A stretch of DNA of 64,000 bases from Lancefieldella parvula DSM 20469 (lineage in GTDB: Bacteria; Actinomycetota; Coriobacteriia; Coriobacteriales; Atopobiaceae): contig NC_013203.1 in the NCBI RefSeq assembly GCF_000024225.1, positions 434,001-498,000 of the forward strand, given 5' to 3'. Every line of letters starts with the position of its first letter. Position 1 is the stretch's first letter. Shown piece after piece: positions 26,274 to 34,231 of this stretch. A program made the position numbers and the translations under genes. The notes below the pieces were generated by a model. The model ran no database searches and had not been told where the DNA came from. It worked only from the letters and a program-made list of their open reading frames with translations.

Positions 26274-27563
26274 TTATTTCAGCTCCTTGTTTTGCTTAGT
26301 GTTGACCGCACTGCCAAAGATCTTCCAAACCTGGTTAAGACCCTCGATAAGCTGATCAATGTCGTGTTTATCGTTGTAGAATGCAACGGATGCGCGGCAT
26401 GTGCTGGACTCATGCAGTTCAATCAGAAGCGGCTCAGCACAGTGATGACCAGCGCGAATGCAAACATTATTCATGTCAAGAATGCTTGAGACGTCGTGTG
26501 GATGAACGCCGCGTACGTTAAATGCCACAGCGCCCACGTGATTTTGTCCCAGCTTAGAGCCAACAATGTCAACAAAGTCCAGCGTGCATAGTTGCTGTAC
26601 CAAGTACCTGGCGAGAAGTTCTTCTCGCTTCTCAATCTTTGCCATATCCAAGCCGTTGAGGTATTTGATAGCGGCGCCGGTAGCGTAGATACCTGCAGCA
26701 TCCTGTGTACCAGCCTCAAACTTCTCGGGTACAGGGGCCCAAACAGCGCCGGTCTCGGTGACGGAATCAATCATCTCGCCACCGGTAAGAAATGGTGGCA
26801 TAGCGTTGAGCAGCTCGGCACGACCCCAAAGCACACCAATGCCCATAGGTCCGCACATCTTATGCGCTGAGAAAGCCAACAAATCACAGTCAAGATCATG
26901 CACGTTAACAAGGATGTGAGGTGCAGATTGAGCAGCATCAACAACCATGTAGGCACCCATAGCATGAGTACGCTTAGCAATGGCTTTGATGTCATTGCGA
27001 GTTCCCAGCACGTTGGAGACGTGTGTGACAGATACAATTTTTGCGCGCTCGGTAATCTTTGATGCAATTTCTTCGGGCGTAATTTGATACTGCGAGTTCA
27101 TGCGTAGATACACCAGGTTAGCACCGGTAGCCTTGCAAATTTGCTGCCAAGGAATGATGTTTGAGTGGTGTTCCATGATGGAAATGACCACGTCATCGCC
27201 TGGTTTGAGCGCATAGCGACCAAGGCTTGAAGCAACTAGATTAAGTGCCTCAGAAGTGTTGCGCGTAAAGATAATCTGCTGACTTTCTGGCTTGTCGTTT
27301 TTATCGACAGCACCAATAAACTTTGCAATCGAAGCGCGAGCGTCCTCGATAGCTGCGGTTGCATCCACGCTCCAACGGTACAATCCGCGCAAAGCATTTG
27401 CGTTCATGGTCTCATAGAAGCGTGACTGTGCCTCAATGACTACGCGTGGACGCTGAGAAGTGGCGGCACTGTCCAAGTAAGCTACCTTGGGATTTGCTGC
27501 CAGAATTGGAAAATCTGCTTTGTAAGGGTTATCGGTAATCTGAGCAACTTCCGTGTCGGTCAT
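26274..27563 (-). CDS. sufS: Cysteine desulfurase SufS
   Basis: 429 residues, class V aminotransferase fold. YLDSAATSQRP is at the N-terminus, the PLP Schiff-base Lys is in SAHKMCGPMG (near residue 233) and the persulfide-forming Cys is in RAGHHCAEPLL (near 375), which is type II spacing. It mobilises sulfur from L-cysteine for SufBCD assembly via SufU. Its start overlaps the sufD stop by one base. The ATPase and scaffold genes lie immediately upstream on the same transcript. Confidence 0.96.
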   Translation of the reverse strand: MTDTEVAQITDNPYKADFPILAANPKVAYLDSAATSQRPRVVIEAQSRFYETMNANALRGLYRWSVDATAAIEDARASIAKFIGAVDKNDKPESQQIIFTRNTSEALNLVASSLGRYALKPGDDVVISIMEHHSNIIPWQQICKATGANLVYLRMNSQYQITPEEIASKITERAKIVSVTHVSNVLGTRNDIKAIAKRTHAMGAYMVVDAAQSAPHILVNVHDLDCDLLAFSAHKMCGPMGIGVLWGRAELLNAMPPFLTGGEMIDSVTETGAVWAPVPEKFEAGTQDAAGIYATGAAIKYLNGLDMAKIEKREELLARYLVQQLCTLDFVDIVGSKLGQNHVGAVAFNVRGVHPHDVSSILDMNNVCIRAGHHCAEPLLIELHESSTCRASVAFYNDKHDIDQLIEGLNQVWKIFGSAVNTKQNKELK

Positions 27564-28702
27564 TATGCGACACCGCCTTTGTTGGAATTTGCTTCAGAGC
27601 TGGAATTGTCGTTAGCTGCAGCTTCATCATAGTCGTGAGCAATTTCTGCGCCCAGCTCAGCCTCGCAACGCTCAACGGCCACACGGTGAGAAATCTCCTC
27701 AGGTGCGTTGATGATGGCGTCTTCAAAGAGGGCGCGTACAAACAACTGCTCTGCAGCTTGGCGAGAAAGTCCTCGAGCTGCAAGATAATCAAGCTGATCA
27801 GGAGAGACGGATCCGATAGTAGCACCGTGATTGCCAGCAACATCATCTTCATCGCAGAGAATAACAGGCATGGTCTTGTTGACAACGTCGTCGCCTAGAA
27901 TCATGACTGTTTCAATCTCGTTACCCTGGGCATCCTTTGCGCCACGAACAAGGTCGATGGTTGCACGAAGAGTCTTCTTAGCTGCTTCGTTAAGGACACC
28001 AGACTCGGTGAGCTGCGCGCGAGTAGAGGTACCACGCATACGCACTAGATGGTTGATATCAAGTGTTTCTTTATGGGTAGCGTGATAGCGATTGTTGAGA
28101 TCGAGACGGGCTCGAGCACCAACCAGGTTAGCAGTAAGGCCAAGACCAATGGTTGATCCTCCCAAAGCGTACTGTTTAACATCAACAGTAGCATCCTGGT
28201 GAATTTCGAGTCCAACACTCTCAAGGTGCTGCTGGTCTTCATTTACACCAAGCATCTCAATAAGGTGTAGCTTTGCACCAGCTTCAACAACAATGCGGGT
28301 GAGTGCTGCGCTTGTTGGGAGCGCGTTGTTGCTAGCAGCATCTGTGCTTTTCTCACCTGCAAATGCAGCGATAACTACAATTGCTTCAGCGCCTTCACGC
28401 ACAATAATGCCGGTATTTGCACACTGTTTTTGAGCAGCAGAAACCGCAACAACAATAGGTTCTTCTCGCTTGGTATGAGCGGGAACATTGTAGAAATCAG
28501 ACTTAAATACCTGAGACTCAACGTAGTCAGTAACCTCTTGACCCATTCCACACTCAATGCGCTCAAAAAGACGAGGTAGAGGCAGATACACTTTGCCTGC
28601 ATCGGCATGATTGGGGACGGTAACTGACAAAGAGTTGGCGTTTAGACGGTTCCATGTCTGAGCTGCAGGGACGTTGGCGCGATTAATCAAAACGTTATCC
28701 AT
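27563..28702 (-). CDS. sufD: Fe-S assembly protein SufD
   Basis: 379 residues, SufBD family beta-helix. Typical features are VEAGAKLHLIEMLG, the GGSTIGLGLTANL segment and the C-terminal NHGATIGSVSPDQLDYLAARGLS. It forms the SufBC2D complex on which clusters are built. It shares one base with both sufB and sufS, indicating tight translational coupling. A Ser/Asn/Ala-rich tail (~25 residues) extends past the fold. Confidence 0.94.
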   Translation of the reverse strand: MDNVLINRANVPAAQTWNRLNANSLSVTVPNHADAGKVYLPLPRLFERIECGMGQEVTDYVESQVFKSDFYNVPAHTKREEPIVVAVSAAQKQCANTGIIVREGAEAIVVIAAFAGEKSTDAASNNALPTSAALTRIVVEAGAKLHLIEMLGVNEDQQHLESVGLEIHQDATVDVKQYALGGSTIGLGLTANLVGARARLDLNNRYHATHKETLDINHLVRMRGTSTRAQLTESGVLNEAAKKTLRATIDLVRGAKDAQGNEIETVMILGDDVVNKTMPVILCDEDDVAGNHGATIGSVSPDQLDYLAARGLSRQAAEQLFVRALFEDAIINAPEEISHRVAVERCEAELGAEIAHDYDEAAANDNSSSEANSNKGGVA

Positions 28703-30120
28703 TAGCCAATCGCTCCTTCCATCTCAAGTTTAATAAGGTTATTCATCTCAACGGCGTACTCCATAGGAAGCTCTTTTGAGACAGGGTTTGCAAATCCGTT
28801 TACTACCATGGTGCGGGCTTCGGCCTCAGAGCAACCGCGGCTCATCAAATACAAAACGGTGTCGTCAGAAATACGTCCAATAGTTGCCTCATGGCCAATC
28901 TGAGCAGTTGAATTGCGGACGTCCATCTCTGGGATGGTATCAGAACGGCTGATGTTGTCTAGCATTAGCGACTGGCACGAGAACGCCACGCGAGCGTTTT
29001 CTGCCTTGCGACCAACAGTAACTGCGGAGCGGAAGGTGTTGACGCCGCCATCCTTGGAGATGGATTTAGTGTCAACGTTTGCCGAGTTGTTGGAGCCGTT
29101 AATAATCACCTTACAACCTGTATCCAGGTCCTGAGTAGCTCCTGCAAACGTAATACCAGTGAACTCGCAGTTAGAAGAATCTCCGTTCATGATGGTAGAA
29201 GGGTAGAGATACGAAACGTGGCTGCCAAAAGAGCCCGAGACCCACTCCATCTTTGCGTTACTGCCAATGATGGCGCGCTTGGTATTGAGGTTGTACATGT
29301 TCTTTGACCAGTTTTCGATGGTCGAGTAACGCAGCCGCGCACCGTCCTTAACAAAGAGCTCAACAGCTCCAGCGTGAAGGTTTGCTGCGTAGTACTTAGG
29401 TGCAGAACAGCCCTCAATAAAGTGCAGATCAGCGCCTTCCTCAACAATAATAAGCGTGTGCTCAAACTGGCCAGCACCCTGGGCATTCAGCCTAAAGTAG
29501 CTCTGAAGAGGATAGTCTAGAGTGACATTTTTAGGAACATAAACAAAAGAACCACCAGACCACACAGCATAGTGCAGTGCCGCAAACTTGTGGTCTGAAG
29601 GAGGAATCAGCTTGCCAAAGTATTCTTTAACAACGGGTTCCCACTGTGAATCGTGCAAAGCATCCTCAATGGTGGTGTAAATAACACCCTGTTCAGCAAC
29701 TTCCTCACGCATGTTGTGATAGACAATCTCAGAATCGTACTGAGCACCAACACCAGCAAGGCTCTCTGCCTCTGCTTGTGGAATGCCCAGACGATCAAAG
29801 GTATCCCTAATATCCTCAGGTACATCGTCCCAGCTATTTGCCTGCTGAGTCTTTGGCGAGACATACGTGGAGATATGGTTCAAATCCAAACCTGCAATAG
29901 AAGGTCCCCAGTTGGTGGCCATCTGGCGCTGGTGATAGGTTTCCAGGGCCGACAACCTCATCTGGAGCATCCACTCGGGTTCTTCTTTTTTCTCGGAAAT
30001 AGCACGCACAATTTCTGGTGTGAGGCCATCATCGTAGCGCTCGTAACCCTCTTCAGACTTGGTGAAGTCGTAGAGCGAGCGGTCTACGTCAGCGACCTCA
30101 GATCGCTTTTTCTCGCTCAC
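28702..30120 (-). CDS. sufB: Fe-S assembly scaffold SufB
   Basis: 472 residues, longer than SufD as usual. It includes the SufB hallmark segments YDSEIVYHNMREE, FVYVPKNVTLDYPLQSYFR, CSAPKYYAANLHAGAVEL and IGHEATIGRISDDTVLYLMSRG. It is the scaffold subunit of SufBC2D. The start is GTG, sharing its G with the sufC stop TAG. The N-terminal extension is rich in charged residues (KKRSEVADVDRSLYDF). Confidence 0.95.
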   Translation of the reverse strand: MSEKKRSEVADVDRSLYDFTKSEEGYERYDDGLTPEIVRAISEKKEEPEWMLQMRLSALETYHQRQMATNWGPSIAGLDLNHISTYVSPKTQQANSWDDVPEDIRDTFDRLGIPQAEAESLAGVGAQYDSEIVYHNMREEVAEQGVIYTTIEDALHDSQWEPVVKEYFGKLIPPSDHKFAALHYAVWSGGSFVYVPKNVTLDYPLQSYFRLNAQGAGQFEHTLIIVEEGADLHFIEGCSAPKYYAANLHAGAVELFVKDGARLRYSTIENWSKNMYNLNTKRAIIGSNAKMEWVSGSFGSHVSYLYPSTIMNGDSSNCEFTGITFAGATQDLDTGCKVIINGSNNSANVDTKSISKDGGVNTFRSAVTVGRKAENARVAFSCQSLMLDNISRSDTIPEMDVRNSTAQIGHEATIGRISDDTVLYLMSRGCSEAEARTMVVNGFANPVSKELPMEYAVEMNNLIKLEMEGAIG

Positions 30121-30887
30121 TAGTTAGCACCACCCTCATCTGTTTGGTTCTCAAAATGCTCAAAGCCCTCGTGATCAATTTGGTTGATGAGATCCGCGGG
30201 ACCGTCAGCTACCAGGTGACCCTTAACCATAACGTGAGTGCGGTCAATCTCAAGGCGCTCAAGAATGCGAGTGTTGTGAGTAATGATGAGCAGCGATCCG
30301 TCGCAGGTTTCACGGTATGCCTGGATACCTTTTGAAACAACGGATAGTGCGTCAACATCCAGACCAGAGTCAGTCTCGTCGAGAATGGCAAGTTTAGGCT
30401 GAAGCAATAGAAGCTGGAGCATCTCAACCTTTTTCTTCTCGCCACCAGAGAAGCCAACGTTAAGTTCACGCATCAAGAAGCCCTGGTCAAGCTCAAGCTG
30501 ATCAGAAATTTGACCAACGCGCTGACGGAACTGACGAGCGGTCATCTTAAGCTCGGGGCGCATCTGAGTAATGGTACGCAGGAATGAATAAAGAGGAACA
30601 CCAGGAACCTCAACAGGTGCCTGATAGGAGAGGAAGATGCCTGCAAGGGAGCGCTTATCTGCAGCAAGTTCAGTTACATCTTCGCCGTTAAAGATAAGGG
30701 AACCATCTGTAATCTTATAGGTAGGGTCACCCATAATGACACGGCCAAGTGTCGATTTACCTGCGCCGTTAGGTCCCATCAGAACATGAGCCTGGCCATC
30801 ACCAATGCTCAAATCAATTGAATGCAGGATGGATTTCTCCTCGGTACCTGCGGAAATTCCGTTTACACGGAGTAGCTCAGTTGCCAT
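30120..30887 (-). CDS. sufC: Fe-S assembly ATPase SufC
   Basis: 255 residues, ABC-type ATPase. Walker A GPNGAGKST, the SufC-specific signature FSGGEKKKVEM and Walker B AILDETDSGLD are present. It powers SufBD conformational change during cluster assembly. ATG 30887 is chosen for GGAGAGAG upstream; the frame extends to 30944 with no site. It is the first gene of the operon, downstream of the palindromic promoter region. Confidence 0.96.
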   Translation of the reverse strand: MATELLRVNGISAGTEEKSILHSIDLSIGDGQAHVLMGPNGAGKSTLGRVIMGDPTYKITDGSLIFNGEDVTELAADKRSLAGIFLSYQAPVEVPGVPLYSFLRTITQMRPELKMTARQFRQRVGQISDQLELDQGFLMRELNVGFSGGEKKKVEMLQLLLLQPKLAILDETDSGLDVDALSVVSKGIQAYRETCDGSLLIITHNTRILERLEIDRTHVMVKGHLVADGPADLINQIDHEGFEHFENQTDEGGAN

Positions 30888-31218
30888 AAATCTCTCTCCA
30901 AATATCTCTACGTGCAAGCACGTGATACGTTTGTGACTAGCCATTTGGGTAGCTCTGGTGTGAGCTGAACCTTGTGCTAGTGCGGTCTGGTGGCAAAGAT
31001 AGACATCAATGTCACTGACGACTTTGTCATACCCTAAAATCCGCTAATTCATACTAAATGGTAGGAATTAAAATGCAACCCTCATATGAGTACTTTTTCA
31101 CGTTTTCTAGAAAATAATCGGATTTTCCATAGGTTTCAAAAGTTATAAAAGCTTTTCTGTACCAGAGTTGTCTCTCACGGGTAAACTAGAAACATCTATG
31201 TTGCAACAAGGAGGATTC
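30888..31218. other. Divergent sufC/hisS intergenic region
   Basis: 331 nt. It contains the suf promoter/operator described separately. I see no T-box, riboswitch or small gene for hisS; the hisS ribosome site AAGGAGG lies at its right end. Confidence 0.6.
31045..31078 (-). promoter_or_regulatory. Candidate suf promoter overlapped by a palindromic operator
   Basis: TAATTCATAC-TAAATG-GTAGGAATTA (31045-31070) is a 10-bp-arm inverted repeat with one mismatch. Read on the minus strand, a TTGCAT -35 (31073-31078) and a TAGTAT -10 (31051-31056) flank a 16-nt spacer, so the palindrome covers spacer and -10. This is a plausible site for the operon's own Rrf2 regulator. Confidence 0.6.
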
Positions 31219-32529
31219 ATGGGTCAGAGAATTCAAGGTACCGAAGATCTTTACGGCGGCTATATGCGCTCGTGGGAGCACATGCAAGATGTTGCTCGCC
31301 ATTTGTTTGGTACTTACGGTTTTGACCGCATTGAGACTCCTGCACTTGAGCAGGTAGATACTTTTGTTCACGGTATTGGTGAGTCAACTGATGTTGTACG
31401 CAAAGAGATGTTTCGCGTCTTTTCAGGCGCTCTGCTTGATGACTTGCTAGCTGCTGGTAATGAGTCCGGTCTTAAGCCTCGTCAGCGCATGGCCATGCGC
31501 CCTGAGGGAACTGCTGGTGTGGTTCGCGCTGCTGTTGAGCATAACTTTGTGCCACAGGGCGGAACGCCTGCAAAGCTTTGGTATGCCGAGGCAATGTTTA
31601 GAGGGGAACGTCCTCAGAAGGGCCGTCTGCGTCAGTTTCACCAGGTAGGCGTTGAGTGGCTTGGAGCTTCTGATCCAGCTGCTGATGCAGAGTCCATCAT
31701 CATGTTGATGAAGTTTTACGAGCAGATGGGTTTCTCGCCAGCCAATATGAAGCTCATGATTAACTCTATGGGTGATGCGGAGTGCCGTCCTGCATATCGC
31801 GAGAAGGTCAAGCAGTTCATTCTTGATCACAAGGATCAGATGTGTGAGGACTGTCTTGAGCGTGCAGAGATTAATCCGCTGCGTGCGTTTGACTGCAAAA
31901 ATGAGGGTTGTCACGCGGTCATGAAAGATGCTCCACTGATTTCAGACAACCTGTGCGATGACTGTCGCACTCATTATGAGCAGGTCAAAGCATATTTGGA
32001 TGCTGCTGGTATTTTGTACATTGAGGATCCAACGCTTGTTCGAGGCCTGGATTACTATACGCGCACTGTCTTTGAGGTAGAAATTCCAAACGCTGGCGTT
32101 GGTGCTATCGGCGGTGGCGGTCGTTACGACGGTCTTGTTGAACTTGAAGGTGGAAAGCCAACCCCAGGCGTTGGTTTTGCTGTTGGTTTTGAACGCATCA
32201 TGCTGGCGCTGGAGGCTCTTGGTGTTTCGGCTGAACCTGCAGCTCCAAGCTGTGTCTATGTTGCTTGTGCAGGTGCTGAGCAGGCTCCTGTTGTATTTGA
32301 TGCTGTATTGGCGCTGCGTGAGGCAGGTATTAGATGCGAGGCTGATCGTACTGGTCGTTCGTTAAAGGCTCAGTTCAAGCAGGCAGATAAGATGGGCGCG
32401 GCACTTTGTGTGGTTATTGGTCCAGATGAGGTTGAAGCTGGTGTTGTAACTCTTCGTGATATGGAGTCTCATGAGCAGGTACAGGTACCTTCTGACCAGC
32501 TTGTTGCTGAGGTTAAAGCAAGACAGTAG
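31219..32529 (+). CDS. hisS: Histidyl-tRNA synthetase
   Basis: 436 residues, class II aaRS. Motif 2 (RGERPQKGRLRQFHQVGVE), the histidine-binding LVRGLDYYTRTVFEV and motif 3 (GFAVGFERIMLALE) are visible. The C-terminal anticodon-binding domain carries AGIRCEADRTGRSLKAQFKQADKMGA. A Cys-rich insert (CEDCLERAEINPL, CKNEGC, CDDC) is seen in many bacterial HisRS. ATG 31219 has AAGGAGG 5 nt upstream. Its terminator has been interrupted by an IS. Confidence 0.97.
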   Translation: MGQRIQGTEDLYGGYMRSWEHMQDVARHLFGTYGFDRIETPALEQVDTFVHGIGESTDVVRKEMFRVFSGALLDDLLAAGNESGLKPRQRMAMRPEGTAGVVRAAVEHNFVPQGGTPAKLWYAEAMFRGERPQKGRLRQFHQVGVEWLGASDPAADAESIIMLMKFYEQMGFSPANMKLMINSMGDAECRPAYREKVKQFILDHKDQMCEDCLERAEINPLRAFDCKNEGCHAVMKDAPLISDNLCDDCRTHYEQVKAYLDAAGILYIEDPTLVRGLDYYTRTVFEVEIPNAGVGAIGGGGRYDGLVELEGGKPTPGVGFAVGFERIMLALEALGVSAEPAAPSCVYVACAGAEQAPVVFDAVLALREAGIRCEADRTGRSLKAQFKQADKMGAALCVVIGPDEVEAGVVTLRDMESHEQVQVPSDQLVAEVKARQ

Positions 32530-32556
32530 TAGAAGTAGATAATAGTATTGATTTTT

Positions 32557-32569
32557 AAATCCTCCTATG
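32557..32569 (+). terminator. Left arm of the hisS terminator, split by the IS
   Basis: AAATCCTCCTATG pairs with CATGGGAGGATTT at 34033-34045 (12 of 13 plus a G-T pair), and that copy is followed by GTTTT. Removing the IS and one ATT copy restores a hairpin with loop TATTTGG. Confidence 0.7.
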
Positions 32570-32572
32570 TAT

Positions 32573-32597
32573 TTGAACTGCCTCCCATTTCTTGGAC
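32573..32597 (+). repeat. IS left terminal inverted repeat
   Basis: TTGAACTGCCTCCCA, TTT, CTTGGAC. It matches the reverse complement of 34003-34027 except at four positions. Confidence 0.85.
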
Positions 32598-32618
32598 ATA
32601 AGAAATGGGAGGTTTTTT
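32581..32618 (+). promoter_or_regulatory. IS-end hairpin: terminator plus orfA ribosome site
   Basis: A perfect 13-bp stem CCTCCCATTTCTT / AAGAAATGGGAGG with loop GGACAT is followed by T6. The 3' arm contains GGGAGG, the ribosome site for orfA (ATG 32619). Transcripts entering from hisS would fold it, terminating and/or masking the site. Confidence 0.8.
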
Positions 32619-33116
32619 ATGCGTATGGATCGTAGGGTAAAGCACGATATAGAAGTGAGAAAGAAGGCAGCCGAGCTCTTTGATGCCGGTATGGGATCTC
32701 GTGCAGTTGCAAGTACTCTTTCTGTTCCACTCCCAACTGTGAAAGTATGGCAGCATATATACCACGCGTTTGGAAGCGAGGTGCTACTGACCATGGATGG
32801 CAAGCAGGCTAAATACACCTACGAGCAAAAAGTTGCAGCAGCAAGAGCTGTCATTGAGGGCGGCATGACAAAGACTGAAGCGATGGCCAAGTTTAAGATT
32901 ATGTCTCTGGCACCACTTGAGCGTTGGTGCAGGCTCTACCGTACAGGTGGTGCAGAGGCTCTTAAGCCAAAGCCAAAAGGAAGACCTAAAGGCTCTAAGT
33001 CCAAGCCGCAAAAGCGCACCCGCGAGCAGGAACTTGAGGAGAGGTGCCTAAGGCTCGAGACCGAGGTAGCCTACTTAAAAAAATTGCGCGCCCTGGTCGA
33101 GAAAGGCGAGCTCTGA
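32619..33116 (+). CDS. IS3-family OrfA
   Basis: 165 residues. Two helix-turn-helix regions (KKAAELFDAGMGSRAVASTLSVPLPTVKVW and KVAAARAVIEGGMTKTEAMAKFKI) bind the inverted repeats. A C-terminal leucine-zipper-like coiled coil (EQELEERCLRLETEVAYLKKL) follows. Translation can slip -1 at A7 (33077-33083) into orfB. The start is ATG 32619, 6 nt after GGGAGG. Confidence 0.9.
   Translation: MRMDRRVKHDIEVRKKAAELFDAGMGSRAVASTLSVPLPTVKVWQHIYHAFGSEVLLTMDGKQAKYTYEQKVAAARAVIEGGMTKTEAMAKFKIMSLAPLERWCRLYRTGGAEALKPKPKGRPKGSKSKPQKRTREQELEERCLRLETEVAYLKKLRALVEKGEL
33077..33083 (+). promoter_or_regulatory. Programmed -1 frameshift heptamer A_AAA_AAA
   Basis: Seven A residues in phase with TTA AAA AAA TTG of orfA. 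A -1 slip continues as KKIARPGRERRAL, joining orfB. This is standard for IS3 transposase OrfAB synthesis. Confidence 0.8.
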
Positions 33117-33987
33117 CCGGGGTAAAGGCTAAGATTGTGAGTGCTTTGCGGGTCGAGGGATACTCTTTGTGCTATCTACTGGAGTGCTCAGGACTTGCAA
33201 GGGCTACCTACTACTACGCACGAGCGCACCCAGTAAAGCCAACACGCCCAGAGCTACACCGCGCGGTTGCAGAGATTTCTCGCGTACTACAAACGGATGC
33301 GGTCACAGACAGATAGCCATGTGTCTGCGCGCTGAGCTGGGTGTAAGAATCGCCGACAAGACTGTTCTTAAAATCATGCGTGAGATGGGTGTTCGCTGTA
33401 AGATACGACGTGAGACAGACTATCACCGCTATAGCTCCTATAAAGGCGTTGTCGGTAAGACCTTTGAAAACGTCATAGGACGCAACTTTTCTACCGATAG
33501 CCCGTGGAAGAAGATGGGCACCGACGTCACGGAGTTCAAGCAGGCGTGGGGTAAGGCGTACTTTGCACCCATCTATGACTTCGGGAGCAAAGAGATTGTC
33601 GCATGGAGTACAGCGAAAAATCCAAACATGGTCCAGCAAATAGCTCTTCTCGACCAACTTTTGTCAAAGATACCTGAAGGTAGGACTCCAATTCTGCATA
33701 GCGACATGGGCTGGCAGTATCAGCACAGCACATGGTGCAGACGACTAAAAGATGCAGGAGTTGTCCAGAGCATGTCCAGGAAGGGCAACTGCATAGACAA
33801 CGGTGCTACCGAGCAGGTCTTTGGCCATATGAAAGACGAGTTCTTCCGAGGAAGAACGTGGCCTAACTTTGAGTCTTTCAAGGCAGATTTGGATGCATAT
33901 GTTATGTACTGGAACACACAAAGGCGTCAGGTTAAACTAAAAGGACTGACCCCGGAGGAGTTCCGGAATCAGTCCTTGGTGGCCTAG
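33084..33987 (+). pseudogene. IS3-family OrfB transposase, frameshifted
   Basis: The catalytic DDE residues are present: MGTDVTEF, LHSDMGWQYQH and DNGATEQVFGHMKDEF. The reading frame breaks near 33291. One frame runs AEISRVLQ and stops at 33316, while the next runs TNGCGHRQIAMCLRAELGV to 33987. Restoring one A in the AAA at 33291-33293 gives a continuous VLQNGCGHRQIAM, so a single-base deletion is the simplest reading. The element is probably inactive unless it is a sequencing error or rescued by slippage. Confidence 0.85.
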
Positions 33988-34002
33988 CTCTTTATTAAAT
34001 TC

Positions 34003-34027
34003 GTCCAAGTTTTGGGACGCAGTTCAA
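34003..34027 (-). repeat. IS right terminal inverted repeat
   Basis: GTCCAAGTTTTGGGACGCAG then TTCAA, reverse-complementary to 32573-32597 at 21 of 25 positions. Confidence 0.85.
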
Positions 34028-34231
34028 TTTGGCATGGGAGGATTTGTTTTAATTTGGATAATGAAATACCGTTTATAGAATAATAAAGTCCGCTTACGAT
34101 AGTTATCAATAAGATCGGTTAAACGCGAATGTTGTAAGTTCATACTAATAATGTAGAAGTAAATTTATAAGTTAATAACTAATAAGCACCTTCATTTATT
34201 TATAAGGCAAAGATACGTTGTAGGTGAAGAA

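Larger units (their letters stand above)
32574..34026 (+). mobile_element. IS3-family insertion sequence (1453 bp)
   Basis: Ends are TGAACTGC...GCAGTTCA with ~25-bp imperfect inverted repeats (21 of 25 identical). The TG...CA termini and a 3-bp ATT target duplication (32571-32573 and 34027-34029) are typical of IS3. It encodes orfA and, in the -1 frame, a DDE transposase orfB carrying a further one-base frameshift. Insertion lies in the loop of the hisS terminator. Confidence 0.9.

Noticed and set aside
34028-34231. Search for a lactococcin-like peptide gene beside the exporter
   Set aside because: No open frame with a ribosome site and a signal peptide was found in this gap.
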